Source: Seriola aureovittata (taxonomy: Eukaryota > Chordata > Actinopteri > Carangiformes > Carangidae). From it: a stretch of 64,000 bases of DNA. Position 1 is the stretch's first letter, and each line of letters begins with the position of its first letter. Both the position numbers and the translations under genes were made by a program. The stretch is from positions 4,803,560-4,867,559 of the forward strand of contig NC_079375.1 in NCBI RefSeq assembly GCF_021018895.1, read 5' to 3'. The notes under the pieces were generated by a model that was given only the letters and a program-made list of their open reading frames with translations, made no database searches and was not told the origin of the DNA. Below are positions 1 through 9,873 of the stretch, piece by piece.

Positions 1-130
1 CACACACACACTCACACACAAACACACAACAGACACAGCAGGTGTAAACACATGCACACATACACACGCACATACACACACACACACACACGCACACACA
101 CACACACATACACACACACACACACACACA
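1..130. repeat. (CA)n microsatellite, imperfect
   Basis: Almost pure CA dinucleotides with scattered interruptions run from the window edge to about position 130. The tract lies in the crem intron downstream of the ICER exon and may continue to the left. No coding content is seen. Confidence 0.95.
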
Positions 131-183
131 GAGCGTCTGTATTTTTCTCTCTCATTGTGATAACACAGTGACTCGCGCTGTGC

Positions 184-270
184 TGACGTCAGTGTGTGCG
201 TCTTCACTCGCCCGTTTTGCATTCTCTCTTCCCTGCCTGGCTTCTCTTCCAGGAAACTGGAGTGACGTCA
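184..270. promoter_or_regulatory. Two perfect palindromic CRE sites
   Basis: The full cAMP response element TGACGTCA occurs at 184-191 and again at 263-270, 79 bp apart. This element binds CREB/CREM/ATF1 dimers. The pair lies downstream of the ICER exon in crem orientation, so it is either an intronic enhancer or part of another crem promoter. The flanking 140-460 stretch is richer in CpG than the neighbouring intron. The motif is seen directly; the function is inferred. Confidence 0.5.
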
Positions 271-879
271 AACAGACGACTATCTTACCCCCCTACTCCC
301 ACCCGCCCCTTTACTTCTTACCCCCCCCAACCTCCCTCCCTGCGTTTCTGCCTGACAACCACGGGAGTAGGTCAGAGAGCGGACTGTGTGTGCGTGTGTG
401 TAACAGCGGGATACAGACTGGCAGGAACAGAGTTGAGCAAACCAACCAAACGCTTATTGGTTTGTTAGATCTCTCTTTTTTACAACACAACCCTTTCACA
501 AGTGTCAGGGTTTTTCCTGTGTTGAATTGGGAAGGAAAGCTATCGAACATGTGGCAAGTTTCCTGCTCAATTTCACAATGCATGAAGTAGAAGTAATGCA
601 AAATGAATCCAAATTGCATCAGTGTTACTTGGGAAAAAAACATTTGTTCTAAACAGTTGGATAATTAAAATATTTGTAGGACAAATAATCTCAAAATGAT
701 TCTATTCTTTTCATTCAATTTATCTGCAGGTGCAAACTTATAAATACTTAAAATCCTTATAGGAAAACACACCCGACAACATACTCAATACATGCATGAA
801 CATGTCACTAAAAGGCAGCAAGAACAGATGCAGATTTTGGACACAAGACATAAAAAAATATGTATGAGAGAAACTCTAC
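271..879. other. crem intron downstream of the ICER exon
   Basis: This stretch lies between the CRE pair and the ICER exon. Short open frames on both strands are neither conserved-looking nor bounded by consistent splice sites. I see no exon here; in particular no gamma exon or bZIP-encoding sequence was found. Confidence 0.6.
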
Positions 880-910
880 CTGACTCAGTCTCATCCCCAG
901 TTACAGCCAT
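880..910 (-). CDS. crem: crem ICER-specific first coding exon
   Basis: The minus strand reads ATG then MAVTGDETES plus one extra base, then a GTAGAG splice donor. Mammalian ICER (inducible cAMP early repressor) also starts MAVTGDET and also ends its first exon in phase 1. The tau2 exon (5690-5502) ends in phase 1 too, so both can be spliced to the same downstream gamma/bZIP exons. ICER is the short CREM product made from the internal P2 promoter. It keeps the DNA-binding bZIP but lacks the KID and glutamine-rich domains, so it represses CRE promoters, including its own. The downstream exons are off the left edge. The 5' UTR probably reaches to about 1050-1100, but the start site cannot be fixed from sequence. 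A TGAGTCA (AP-1-type) word lies across the end of this exon. Confidence 0.87.
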
Positions 911-1116
911 CTCTCGTTTCCAATAATCCAGCACAACGGCAGCAGAACACCTCCACACAAAAACACACTCCTCTACCCTTATTCCTCTCTGCTGTCACTA
1001 GAGCCTCTATCTTTCTCTTTCTCTCTCTCCTTCTCCTTCTCCCTTTTCCCTCTCAGCTCTCTCTGCATCAGAGTGGTCACTCGCCAACTTTGCAGCCCGA
1101 TTACAATTACAGGCAT

Positions 1117-1154
1117 TGACATCACAATGACATCACTCCTGCCCGCTGAAGTCA
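1117..1154 (-). promoter_or_regulatory. crem: CRE-like cluster of the ICER (P2) promoter
   Basis: On the minus strand three CRE-type octamers lie just upstream of the ICER exon: TGACTTCA (1154-1147), TGATGTCA (1135-1128) and TGATGTCA (1124-1117). The last two start 11 bp apart, about one helical turn. A further CRE-like site, TTGCGTCA, is at 1339-1332. Mammalian ICER promoters carry clustered CREs (CAREs) that give cAMP induction and negative feedback by ICER itself. The distance from the nearest site to the ICER ATG is about 207 bp. No clear TATA box is seen. Confidence 0.75.
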
Positions 1155-1340
1155 GTAAAACACCCTGGATTAGAGTTCCTCCCACCCTCCCACCCCTTCC
1201 CCCCACCCTCCCGCGGATCAGACGCCGAAGTAGAGAGAAACACAATGTGAGCTGGGCAGGCAGGCAGTCAGGCAGGGAGGGAGGGAGGGAGGGGGAGGTT
1301 GGTCGTGGAGGGGTTGTATTTTTAGCACCAGTGACGCAAC

Positions 1341-2834
1341 TAGAGAGACGCTCAACAAACAAGAGGATATTGTGTCCCAAGTGGCTGCCGTGCAAACTGT
1401 TGAGCACCCTGATTGGACTTATTGTGTGTGTGTGTGTGTGTGTTTGTGTCTTTAAAGAACAGAGGAGGGACGACAGAGGGAATGAGGACAATTGAGGTTT
1501 TACATTATTTGTGATTTATATGGGATAACAACATGTCCCCTGTTCACACTGCTAAATTCTCCCCACACAACAGTGATTACCCAAGCCTTTGAAAATATAA
1601 TACCAAGTTGCCGGATGGGAAAAATCACGGCACGCAGGAAGCAACACACTTCCCATTTCCAGTCACCAATAAAAAAAAGTGGAATAAGTGGGCTAATTGC
1701 CTTGAAGGAAGAAAAAAAACGAACTAACCCTTCTCTAAGTGCTGGTTTGACATTATTATCATGAGCCAAATGTCAACCTCAGCTTCTGAAGTATTTCAAC
1801 AGAACATGGTCGCTGAGGTTTTGACGGTGTTATCTTAAGACGTAAATGTCAATGAGCAGCCCGCACCGACATGTTCACAGATCTTAATGACAACAAGAAA
1901 ACTTTGACTGGATCTGAAGAAAACAAGCATCATTATTAAGATGTCAGTAACAATACATACAGTATGTGGACTATTCAACAGTCTTTGAGCATATGACCTG
2001 ATTTTCTCTAAAGACATGAACAGATTATTTACTGTTTTAGACAGGAATTGACTATGTGTGACTGTGCTTCAGTGTTAGTTTGTTATGCAATTTGACCATA
2101 GTATCTGAAGACTGTCATTCCCATCTGATTGTAAATTTATGGCAAACACAGGGGCAAAAATTCAACATTAAATTTGTGGTTTTTAAGCTTGCTGTTAATA
2201 TTGCTTTCTTAAAATAATTGGCTGTCAACATAAAACCTAAGTGACTCACTAGGTTTAAAATGGGTTTTTACTATATCTATTAAAATGAAACATTGCTTTT
2301 AATGGCCTTCTACTGCATTCCATGCTTGTCCACTCTTTGATGCATTTTTCATGAACTAGCGCAGTATTGAAACTTGCTTGAATAGGGAAATATATCACAG
2401 TCTATGTGTTTGCTGAATGATTTATCTCAGTGAATAGCTTGTACTTGTTGTGATTTGGTGTGTTCAATTGCCTCTAGAAAACTATGGAATCCAAGAATTC
2501 ACAACAGAAATGAGCAAAAACAAAAGATGATGTGGATTTGGTTCCTTCTCCTGAACAAACTTTGAAAGTTTCAGTGTAACTGTTCCTTTAAAACTTTACT
2601 GTCTCACCTTCCTGATCTCTCAGGTACAAAAAAAAAAAAAAAACTTCCATTCGGCTCGGATGTTTCCTTGCTCCCACCCATTACTGAGATCTGCCAGCTA
2701 AAGAATGGGTGTTTACAGCATGAGAGCAAACTGCAAGCGCAGACAGGCCCGTTCACAGCTGATCACTACATACGAATGAGAGAAGAAACAGAGAGCCCTC
2801 TTTGTGTTGAGTGAAGCGATCAGACGTTCACTTT
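1341..2834. other. crem intron between tau2 and the ICER promoter
   Basis: It contains a short (TG)n tract at about 1424-1445 and an A-tract near 2627-2642. The rest is AT-rich sequence with no supported gene. An ATTGG (CCAAT on the minus strand) near 1412 could belong to the ICER promoter. Confidence 0.6.
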
Positions 2835-2839
2835 CACTG

Positions 2840-3997
2840 AAAAAGAGCACAGCAAGGAATTCAGTCGGACCCAGAGATGATTTACTGTTGAATCCGTTTG
2901 GATCTGCTGAAGGATCCAGTGGCTATTCCTTGTGGCCACAGCTACCCTATGAGCTGCGTTTAAAGCCTCTGGGATGAAGAGGATCAGGATCAGGATCAGA
3001 AAAAAAATCCACAGCTGACCACAGTGTGGGCAGAACCTCACACAGTGGCCTGTCCTGGTGAAAAATACCATATTGGCAGATTTAAGGAAGAAGCTGAAGA
3101 AGACTCCGGTCTGATTCCAGACTGATAAATCCGATGCTGGAGCTGAAGATGCGGCCTGTGATGTCTGCACTGGGAGCAAGCTGAAAGCCCTCAAGTCCTG
3201 TCTGGCTTGCAACACCTCAAGCTTCACAATGACTCACTTACATTTGAAAAACACTAGCTTGTCCCCCTTACCAAGAAGCTTCAGGAGAACGTCTGCTCTG
3301 GGTCATAAGAAGGTTAAGAGGGTTTTTCCTGCCATACTCACCAGGGATGTATCTGTTATCTCTGCCCTGTGGATGAACATAAAGGCCACGACACAGACTC
3401 AGCTGCAGCAGAAAGGACTGAGAGGCAGAGGGAGCTCAAGATGAGTTGGAAAAATATCTAGCCATGTAGGTCCACCAGCAGGAAACTGCAGTGACAAACT
3501 TCAAGAGAAGCTGGAGAAGGAGACTGCTGATCTGGGGAGGAAAGACGTTGTGCTGGAGCAGCTCTCAACTACAGAATAGTTGCACCTATTTTCTACAGAG
3601 GACGCCTTCACTCTCCTGTATCAATGAATCCACAGACTTCACTTCTGCACAAACACCCGTCCTCTTCGATACTTTGAAGATTTGACAGCGGCTGTGTCAG
3701 AGGTAAGAGATAAACTTCATAGGGTTGTAAATGAGGAAGGGCAAAGGATCTCACAGACAGTGACTGAAGTGGATGTTTTAGTGATGCCGCCACAGCCCGA
3801 GACCAGAGCTGCATTCTTACAGTATTTTATGTCAAATCACACAAGTCCCCAGTCCTCCAGAGTTGGAGTGTACCTGGATCACAGTGCAGGTATTCTGTCC
3901 TACCTGAGTCCAGACCACATTCACACAGCCTCTCTATGCCAGATTTTGGCTTCCGAACACTGAAGGACACACAGCTGAGTTGTGTGAGCTCAGGTAG
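2840..3997 (+). pseudogene. Bloodthirsty-type TRIM E3 ligase pseudogene
   Basis: Pieces of a TRIM protein appear in the correct order but in shifting frames. A RING remnant (about 2860-3060) reads DPVAIPCGHSY. A linker (near 3049-3130) reads RPVLVKNTILADL. A B-box start (3150-3210) reads ACDVCTGSKLKALKSC. Coiled-coil parts include EHKGHDT-like and LQEKLEKE words (3380-3570). A linker at about 3690-3830 reads LTAAVSEVRDKLH. The PRY/SPRY end (3855-3997) reads SRVGVYLDHSAG and closes at a stop. Several frameshifts, in-frame stops and a large internal SPRY deletion make it non-functional. Intact relatives are immune or antiviral ubiquitin ligases that are much expanded in teleosts. There are no introns, so it came from a single-exon member or a retrocopy. 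It lies opposite in strand to crem, within a crem intron. Confidence 0.85.
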
Positions 3998-4955
3998 AGA
4001 GAGGTTATAACAGAGAGCACAACCCTTTGTTTTGTGCAGCAATACCAAAAAATAAACACCCCAAAGTTACATTTGTTTTTCACAGACCGCAATTTAAATG
4101 TAGAAACTTTAACTGTGGTAATTGACACTCTTCACATTTTATGCATGGGCTGTATTTTTATATTTCAAACTAGTTTACTTTGAGCATTTCAATGTTTTTT
4201 TATTTCTGCTATTTCAGTATTCAGGGAGGCCAAATCACATCCATTTTATACTTTTTAGGTATTTAAGTGATACTTATCCAGTCCAACTAAAAGAACAGAG
4301 GCTGTGTGTTACTATACAACCAAGAGAACTCCAGAAAGATGGGTAAGTGGTTAGAGAAACCATCCCCGAAGCCAAAATGAAACAGATTTTATTCATCTCT
4401 TTTTTTCTTTATTTACATTTGGTCACCACAGTGCCCATAATGTCCTGGAGATGCTGCCCTGTAATCAGATGGTGTATATGGCCACCCATTAGTCCAGGAC
4501 TGTTTCAGAGTATCTAAGTATGCTGGTGCGCATGGTGATAAATGAGCACCGGCCCCCCCCATCTGTTTTCTGTTCGTACACAATGACAAGTATGGCGCTT
4601 GTTGCTGAGGCATAGCATGTGATCTGAGGTCCTTTGTTAACAGCACGTTTACAGAGTGAATTATTTGTAATAACTGAAATAATCAGACATGTTCATTTTT
4701 GAATAGTTTCACATATTCTTTTCTAATTTAAGTACTGTCATATTAAATTCCTTCATCATTCTTACATTTGCAGCTGAAAGTTAAACTACACAATTATAAA
4801 ATGATTTGAATTTTGAATGTTTTTCTTCTGAAAATGAATGGAATCCAGGACAAACTATGTTGACTATGGCTTAATACCCAGGGTTGTGAATTTTCATTTA
4901 CAAAATTTCATAATCTCTCAAAGCCTGAATCCACCTATTTCAACTGGAGGTTATC
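3998..4955. other. crem intron, no feature seen
   Basis: AT-rich sequence between the TRIM pseudogene and the next repeat. A minus-strand open frame near 4413-4646 has a cysteine-poor, unrecognisable translation and no splice context, so I do not call it. Confidence 0.55.
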
Positions 4956-5214
4956 ATTACCTCCACCAAGGAGGTCATGTTTTCACCCGTATCTGTTTGT
5001 TTGTTTATTTATTTGTCAGCAGGATTACACAAAAAGTACTGAACTGATCTGCACTGAACTTGTTGGAGGGACTGAGCGTGGGGCACATTTTGGGGCAGAT
5101 CAGGATCATTTACAAAATTGAATTTGAATTTGCTTTTCTTTCTCTGAAGTCTGGTGTTTGTTGTTTGACATCGGCCTTGGTGGAGTTCTGTGCTCTACTG
5201 AGCATCATTCTAGT
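4956..5214 (+). repeat. Dispersed repeat with inverted ends (CCTCCACCAAGG)
   Basis: The left end reads ACCTCCACCAAGGAGGT and the right end carries CCTTGGTGGAG, its inverse, followed by TTCTGTGCTCTACTGAG. The interior has the GTTTGTTTGTTTATTT and TACTGAACTGATCTGCACTG words typical of an ancient dispersed repeat found in fish and many invertebrates. The superfamily cannot be settled from one diverged copy. It sits in the crem intron about 290 bp beyond the tau2 exon. Confidence 0.6.
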
Positions 5215-5501
5215 GTTAAATACACAGATTTGCAGATTTACACAGATGGTCATCTTAGCCTCAATTGATACTACGTCACTGTAGAGATGAATGTTACTCC
5301 TCATGCTGTCGGATGTCAGAAATTTCTAAAAAGGTACCTGAGGAAATTGTCGATGTATGTAGAGCAGCGCTTTCACTCATTTTCTACACACGTTTCTGTA
5401 ATTACAAAATCTAAGAGGACCTGGAAATGACCATGTTCTTCCGCCATCTCATGCCAAATTTTCTGACATGTTAAATTTCACCAAAATCAGTTGAACCATA
5501 C

Positions 5502-5690
5502 CTTGGATGAGAACCTGTCCTCCCTGGATGTAGAACTGCTGTGGAGCGTCTCCAGGCTGAGCTGCACACTGCAGGATGGTGGCTCCGGGCTGCGGGGTGG
5601 GAGAGCTGGCCACCGTCAGGTTCTGAGCCTCCTGAAGGCCTTCCACTCCAGGGCTGTTCAGCTGGACGGCTCTCCCCTGAGTGATCGCAA
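5502..5690 (-). CDS. crem: crem exon tau2 (second glutamine-rich domain)
   Basis: On the minus strand an AG acceptor (CACACAG) precedes 189 nt and a GTATGG donor follows. Joined to the previous exon it gives IAITQGRAVQL, then GVEGLQEAQNLTV, PQPGATILQCAAQ and QQFYIQGGQVLIQ. The order matches the CREM/CREB/ATF1 Q2 domain; GATI..AAQ..QQF is closest to CREM. This domain contacts TFIID and separates activator forms (tau) from repressor forms, which skip it. Entry phase 1 and exit phase 1 make the exon skippable without a frameshift, as in mammalian CREM. The bZIP exons that should follow are not in the window. Confidence 0.95.
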
Positions 5691-6439
5691 CTGTGTGGTA
5701 TCAAAGTTCTAAGTTACTAAACTGCAATCTCCCTCATACAGAGTAAAAAGGGTTTAAGAGAAAGTTGTTTTTTTTTTCTCAGTGTGAGGTGAGAGGCGGT
5801 CTCACTTATTCTCTATCTTTGTAGAACATGAAACTCTGAAGGAAAAATCTGGTCATTGGACAATAATCTCAAGGTCCATTTGCTATCCACTTGCATTCAG
5901 AGGTATGAGAGACAGCAACAACAACTCCTCAGCAGCACTGCAGCAAGAAACATCCAGTCTAAGCTTAAAATTATGTTTCATGAGGCAGAAATCATGGTGC
6001 AGTTCTTTTTTGCTCCTGATTGGAACAACAAAGTGTTTTTATGCTATAGCTTTGACTTATGTTCCTACTTTACACTTTCATTAGGGACAGCCGCTGAAGC
6101 TCCTGGGTACTGTAGTATTTCAGATTATTGTTATTATCAAACAGCATCAAAGTAGCTACAGTTATATTAGTAAGTTAAGTTTATCCAGGAGTCTTGCTGT
6201 GTTGAACATTGATCACTGAAAACCTTCATTTTTAATTTCCTGTTAATTTACTTGAGAAAGAAAGAAATATTTGTGGAACCGACTGTTTTTTCCCTTTCAA
6301 ACTCTTTACAGGAAATGATCTATTGACAGGAAGTGTGTAGAGGCAATGACCTGATTGTGTAACATGTTATTACTCTCTACACCTGAGAGTGGTGAACTAG
6401 AAAAGGTAGACAGACACCCCTGTCCATGTGTGTACTGAC

Positions 6440-6582
6440 TGTATTGTCCTGAGCTGGTCTGGTAGATGGAGGTTGGCACTGATGCTGAGGCTGCGCTCGA
6501 GACCGGCACCTCCTCCTCTGCCTTTTCTTCATCGATTTTAGAAACTGCCGGCGAATCAGATGAAAGCTCATTGAGGATTTTC
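6440..6582 (-). CDS. crem: crem KID exon, second half
   Basis: The minus strand has acceptor CCCACAG, 143 nt and donor GTCAGT. The product begins RKILNELSSDSPAVSKID, continues EEKAEEEV and ends VPTSIYQTSSGQY plus one base. This is the C-terminal half of the kinase-inducible domain (helix B of the CBP KIX-binding pair, ILNEL) and the start of the next linker. NEL instead of NDL, and VPTSIYQ instead of VPTPIYQ, are CREM-like rather than CREB1-like choices. It joins the previous exon inside an arginine codon (CG|G). Confidence 0.96.
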
Positions 6583-6701
6583 CTGTGGGAGATGAGAATT
6601 CAATAAAATGATTCCACACAAACAGTCTAAATCTACCAGACTACACTTTGTGCAGCATACACTGTTGATCATGCTCCTGTTTACTGCTGATGACTTCTCA
6701 C

Positions 6702-6790
6702 CGATAAGACGGACGCCTGGAAAGAATTTCCCGTCTCTTCTGAGTGTCTGTGACTGACTCGTCATCTTCCAGCTCTGCAACAGTAGCAAT
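6702..6790 (-). CDS. crem: crem KID exon with the PKA phosphorylation site
   Basis: The minus strand has acceptor TTCTACAG, 89 nt and donor GTGAGA. It encodes IATVAELEDDESVTD, then TQKRREILSRRPSYR. RRPSY is the protein kinase A site; the serine is residue 104 from the first ATG seen here and corresponds to the site whose phosphorylation recruits CBP/p300. Helix A (TQKRREILS) is intact. The acidic stretch before it is several residues shorter than in human CREB1. The exon ends in phase 2, as in the family. Confidence 0.96.
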
Positions 6791-7000
6791 CTGTAGAAAA
6801 CAATGTGGTATTCAAAAGTGTTGAGCAAGCAATAATGATGTTTTGTTTGTTTTACATTTTGGCAACATCTTTGGTGTTTCCGAAGAGGTGTTACTTTCCA
6901 TTCACACTTTTATGAGTGAACTGGGATGTGTTTGACATAACAGTTTGTAAAGTTTGATGTCAAAGAAGGAATTTAAGCAGCTTTTTATCTAAAGCCTTAA

Positions 7001-7586
7001 AGGTCCCATATTTTAAACTTTTTCCAGTGTTTTATTTGAAGTTTTGAGATAAATAAGAAGAAATATTTGCGGTTTTAAAGGTCCCATGTCTTATAAAGTG
7101 AGATTTCCATGTCTTTTTTCATTATAAAGCAGGTCTAGGTTCTATATAAATACTGTGAAAGTATCATAGCGCTGAGTCCACAGAGAAATGCACACAGCCT
7201 GTATTCAGAAACTGAGCCTTAAAACCAGCCGTCAGGACTTAATAACTTTGTAACTTTGTGATGTCACAACAAAGCAATCACCACTCTCAGCCATGCCCCA
7301 AGCCCCGCCAACCTGGACCCACCATCCAGCCTTGCAGGATTTGGTTTCTGTGAGTGTTTACCTGAAATCTGCTTTATTTTTATTAGATCACTCATAAAAC
7401 AGTCAGCCAATCAGAAGAGAGGCTGAGAGCTCACCGACCTGTTGTTACTAGAGCTCCATAGAGAAGATTGAGAGAGGAGATGTAAAACTACATTGAGATG
7501 GTTTTTGGTTCTTAGAACTATAAATATATCTTCTTATGGATAAACACTTCAAATAAAACACAGGAAAAATGTAAAATATGGAACCT
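7001..7586. mobile_element. Non-autonomous TIR element A (interleaved with B)
   Basis: The left arm at 7001-7070 starts AGGTCCCATATTTTA and includes GTTTTATTTGAAG. Its inverse, CTTCAAATAAAAC through TAAAATATGGAACCT, lies at about 7519-7586. Flanks are TTAA on the left and TTAG on the right, suggesting a TTAA target. No transposase frame is present. It lies in the crem intron between the tau1 and KID exons, and its arms cross those of element B. Confidence 0.7.
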
Positions 7587-7758
7587 TTAGGTACCAAAAA
7601 TGATCTCAATGTAGAGAAAGCAGAACCTGCGAAGGCTGGGCAGCGGGTCTGGGTGAAGGCATGGGCATGGCTTTGATACTTTCACAGTATTAATGTAGAA
7701 ACTAGACCTGCTTAATAATCAAAAACATGGAAATCTCACTTTATACAATATGCGACCT
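7079..7758. mobile_element. Non-autonomous TIR element B, long inverted arms
   Basis: The left arm (7079-7165) reads AGGTCCCATG, AAAGTGAGATTTCCATG and TACTGTGAAAGTATCA. The right arm (7668-7758) is its inverse, ending GGAAATCTCACTTTATA and GCGACCT. Both sides are flanked by TTAA. A second inner inverted pair is present near 7289-7350 and 7610-7670. TTAA flanks are usual for piggyBac-type insertion, but the superfamily is not proven. No coding capacity. Confidence 0.75.
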
Positions 7759-8984
7759 TTAATCTTTTCAACCAATCACACGTCTCAACCTAGTTTTAGT
7801 GGAGTTCTACATCCTGTAATTATTTGTGAATGTAAGAGTTGACACCCTACTTTCACAGAGGATTATTTCCTTGTGGCATGAATAAAAGGTTTACATTGCG
7901 TAACCCAAATTGTACTGTTGGTAATAACAAACATAAATTTGACCTGCTTTTGTGTCATCAATAACTGAGCTATTATGACTCACACTCTAGCATAATGCTT
8001 GGGTTACCACAAAGGCAGCTTTGGTACTTTCAGACGAGACGTGTCTGATTTATGCCAAATGTTAAACAAGGGCGTGTCCATACCCATTTATTGATAATTA
8101 TAGGTGTAGAGATTGGGTCTGTTGCTTGCTCGGCTTATGCTTCGAAAGCAGAGGTTCATAAAATGACTTCATTTGTCAGATCTCTGCTACTGTGCTCACG
8201 GTTTTTAGTCTTGAATCTACACTGTGTTTCATCTGTCTCAATCAGAACTGTGCAATAAGAACCTGTAACGCAAATTTGTTTCTATGACAATGTAATTGTT
8301 ATTGTAAAGGTTCTGCCAATACCACATTGAAGATGAAGTTCTTACTTATGAAACTTACTGATATGAAATACGTGAGTACTTTGAAATCAGTTGTCAAAAC
8401 CACTTTGTGGTGTGCATCTGCTCCGTTTTACCGTGCAGATTTGATCTCTTTCGATTTCTTCGTAAAGACACTTTTCATGAAATGACATAAGTAACCTCTG
8501 CTTTGCAAATCAAGCTGCAGATGTGAGCAAATCTAATGAACTGATAAACTTTTATTCTTTAACTACCCATCCACAAACTGTTTTGTTCAAGTGCTCAAAA
8601 TACTGAAACATCCGTGCGTCCAAACCAAACCATTCAGCGAAGCAGTGGCATTATGACTTTTGGCCATCATCACACAGCTGCAAGTCCAGTGTTAACAGTT
8701 TGTGGAGTAGGCGTACTGTGCAGACACAACAACAACAACATCTCCTGAGTGTGAAGGTTAGACTGATGAGCTTAAACCTCAGCTCCTACTGCTCACATCA
8801 ATCCTATTAACAGGTGCACTGCATTAGACCACTCCAGTGTACCTCCTACACGTAGCAGCTAAATCCTCATTCACTAACACACTAACTCTGACATCACAAC
8901 CTGTGAAGGATTCTATAAAACCTACTGTGTTAACTGTTCCATTTTTTTTTTTTTTTTGTTGAATGGTGACACCAGAGCCTTAAA
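7759..8984. other. crem intron, no feature seen
   Basis: AT-rich intron with a T-tract near 8942-8958. Short open frames here (for example 8052-8258) have no recognisable product. Confidence 0.55.
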
Positions 8985-9275
8985 CCTTAGACTTGGACTT
9001 TAATGTCACCAAAATGAGGACTTTCACTAGGACTTTTGCTTGAGACTCTCTCTGACCGACATGAGACTCAACTTAAGTCAGTCCTGAATGACTTGAGATC
9101 AGACTTGAAAGTCGTTCTGACAGAACTGAGATCTGACTTGACTTAATCTGATTTCAGTTACTTAACTGGGAACTTGCTCTGACAGATCTGACTTGAAGTT
9201 TTCCTAAATGACTTGAGAAGTAACCTGGACTTGTCTTAAATGACTCCGGTCTTGACTTGAGACTTGCTCTACGGA
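8985..9275. repeat. Degenerate GACTTGA-type repeat
   Basis: Words such as GACTTGAGA, TGACTTGAGA and AGACTTG recur irregularly across about 290 bp. A similar block occurs in pard3 intron 1 (24922-25440), so this is a dispersed family rather than a private tandem array. It sits about 120 bp beyond the 3' end of the crem tau1 exon. Confidence 0.65.
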
Positions 9276-9396
9276 CAGACTACGGACGGGGCATGGACTT
9301 GATATCTTATAGATATTTCTCCGATCTATCCTTAGTTTTGAAAAAAAAAACTGTGCTTACTAGAGTTCAAAACAGTACTAAGGCATGTGACCTCAC

Positions 9397-9528
9397 CTGG
9401 ACAGTCTGGACTTGTGGTGACTGTATTACTGAGGTCTGAGGGGCCTGGATGACCCCTTGGACCTGCACAGTCTGACCATCAGACAGCTGGACAACTGTCA
9501 CGCCGGGGGACTCAGCTGCCACAGGTAC
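9397..9528 (-). CDS. crem: crem exon tau1 (first glutamine-rich domain)
   Basis: The minus strand has acceptor TTGGCAG, 132 nt and donor GTGAGG. The 44 encoded residues include VPVAAESPGVTVVQLSDG, QTVQVQGVIQAPQ and TSVIQSPQVQTVQ, matching the Q1 activation domain of CREM/CREB1. In mammalian CREM this is exon C (tau1), which is optionally included. The exon is phase 0 at both ends and can therefore be skipped cleanly. Confidence 0.96.
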
Positions 9529-9799
9529 CTGCCAATAAAAATCAAAACAATAATGCCAAAATCCACAGATATAAAAAAAAAAATTAAAAAAAATGTCAAG
9601 AGCACAAGAAAAAAGAAGAGAAAGTCATTGTGGTTGGGAACATTTTCCTCGATTATCTAAAAATTGGCTAAAAATCTCTTGCTGAACAACTTTAACACTT
9701 ACCCATGACTATCTACTACGTGCTGAAGAGTCACTGTTGCCTGGCTGCTCCTCCTCTGCCACTACTTCTACTACTACCTACTTAATACTTCATAACAAG

Positions 9800-9800
<1 letters not shown>

Positions 9801-9871
<71 letters not shown>
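9801..9871. repeat. (TG)n microsatellite touching the crem exon donor
   Basis: About 35 uninterrupted TG units. On the crem (minus) strand this is a CA tract that begins inside the splice donor of the exon at 9874-9979: CAG|GTACACACA and so on. CA repeats in RNA are bound by hnRNP L and can change use of a neighbouring 5' splice site. Confidence 0.97.

Positions 9872-9873
<2 letters not shown>

Noticed and set aside
168..590. 140-aa plus-strand open frame near the left edge
   Set aside because: Pro/Ser-rich translation from C-rich DNA, no domain, no splice signals; it runs antisense to a crem intron.
979..1495. Overlapping open frames on both strands (170 and 140 aa) around the ICER promoter
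   Set aside because: Translations are low-complexity (TH, VC, EKEKEKE runs) arising from simple-sequence DNA; the region is better explained as the ICER promoter and leader.
4413..4646. 77-aa minus-strand frame tested as a possible crem bZIP exon
   Set aside because: It lacks the basic region (RECRRKKKEY-type) and leucine heptads; no bZIP exon is present anywhere in the window.
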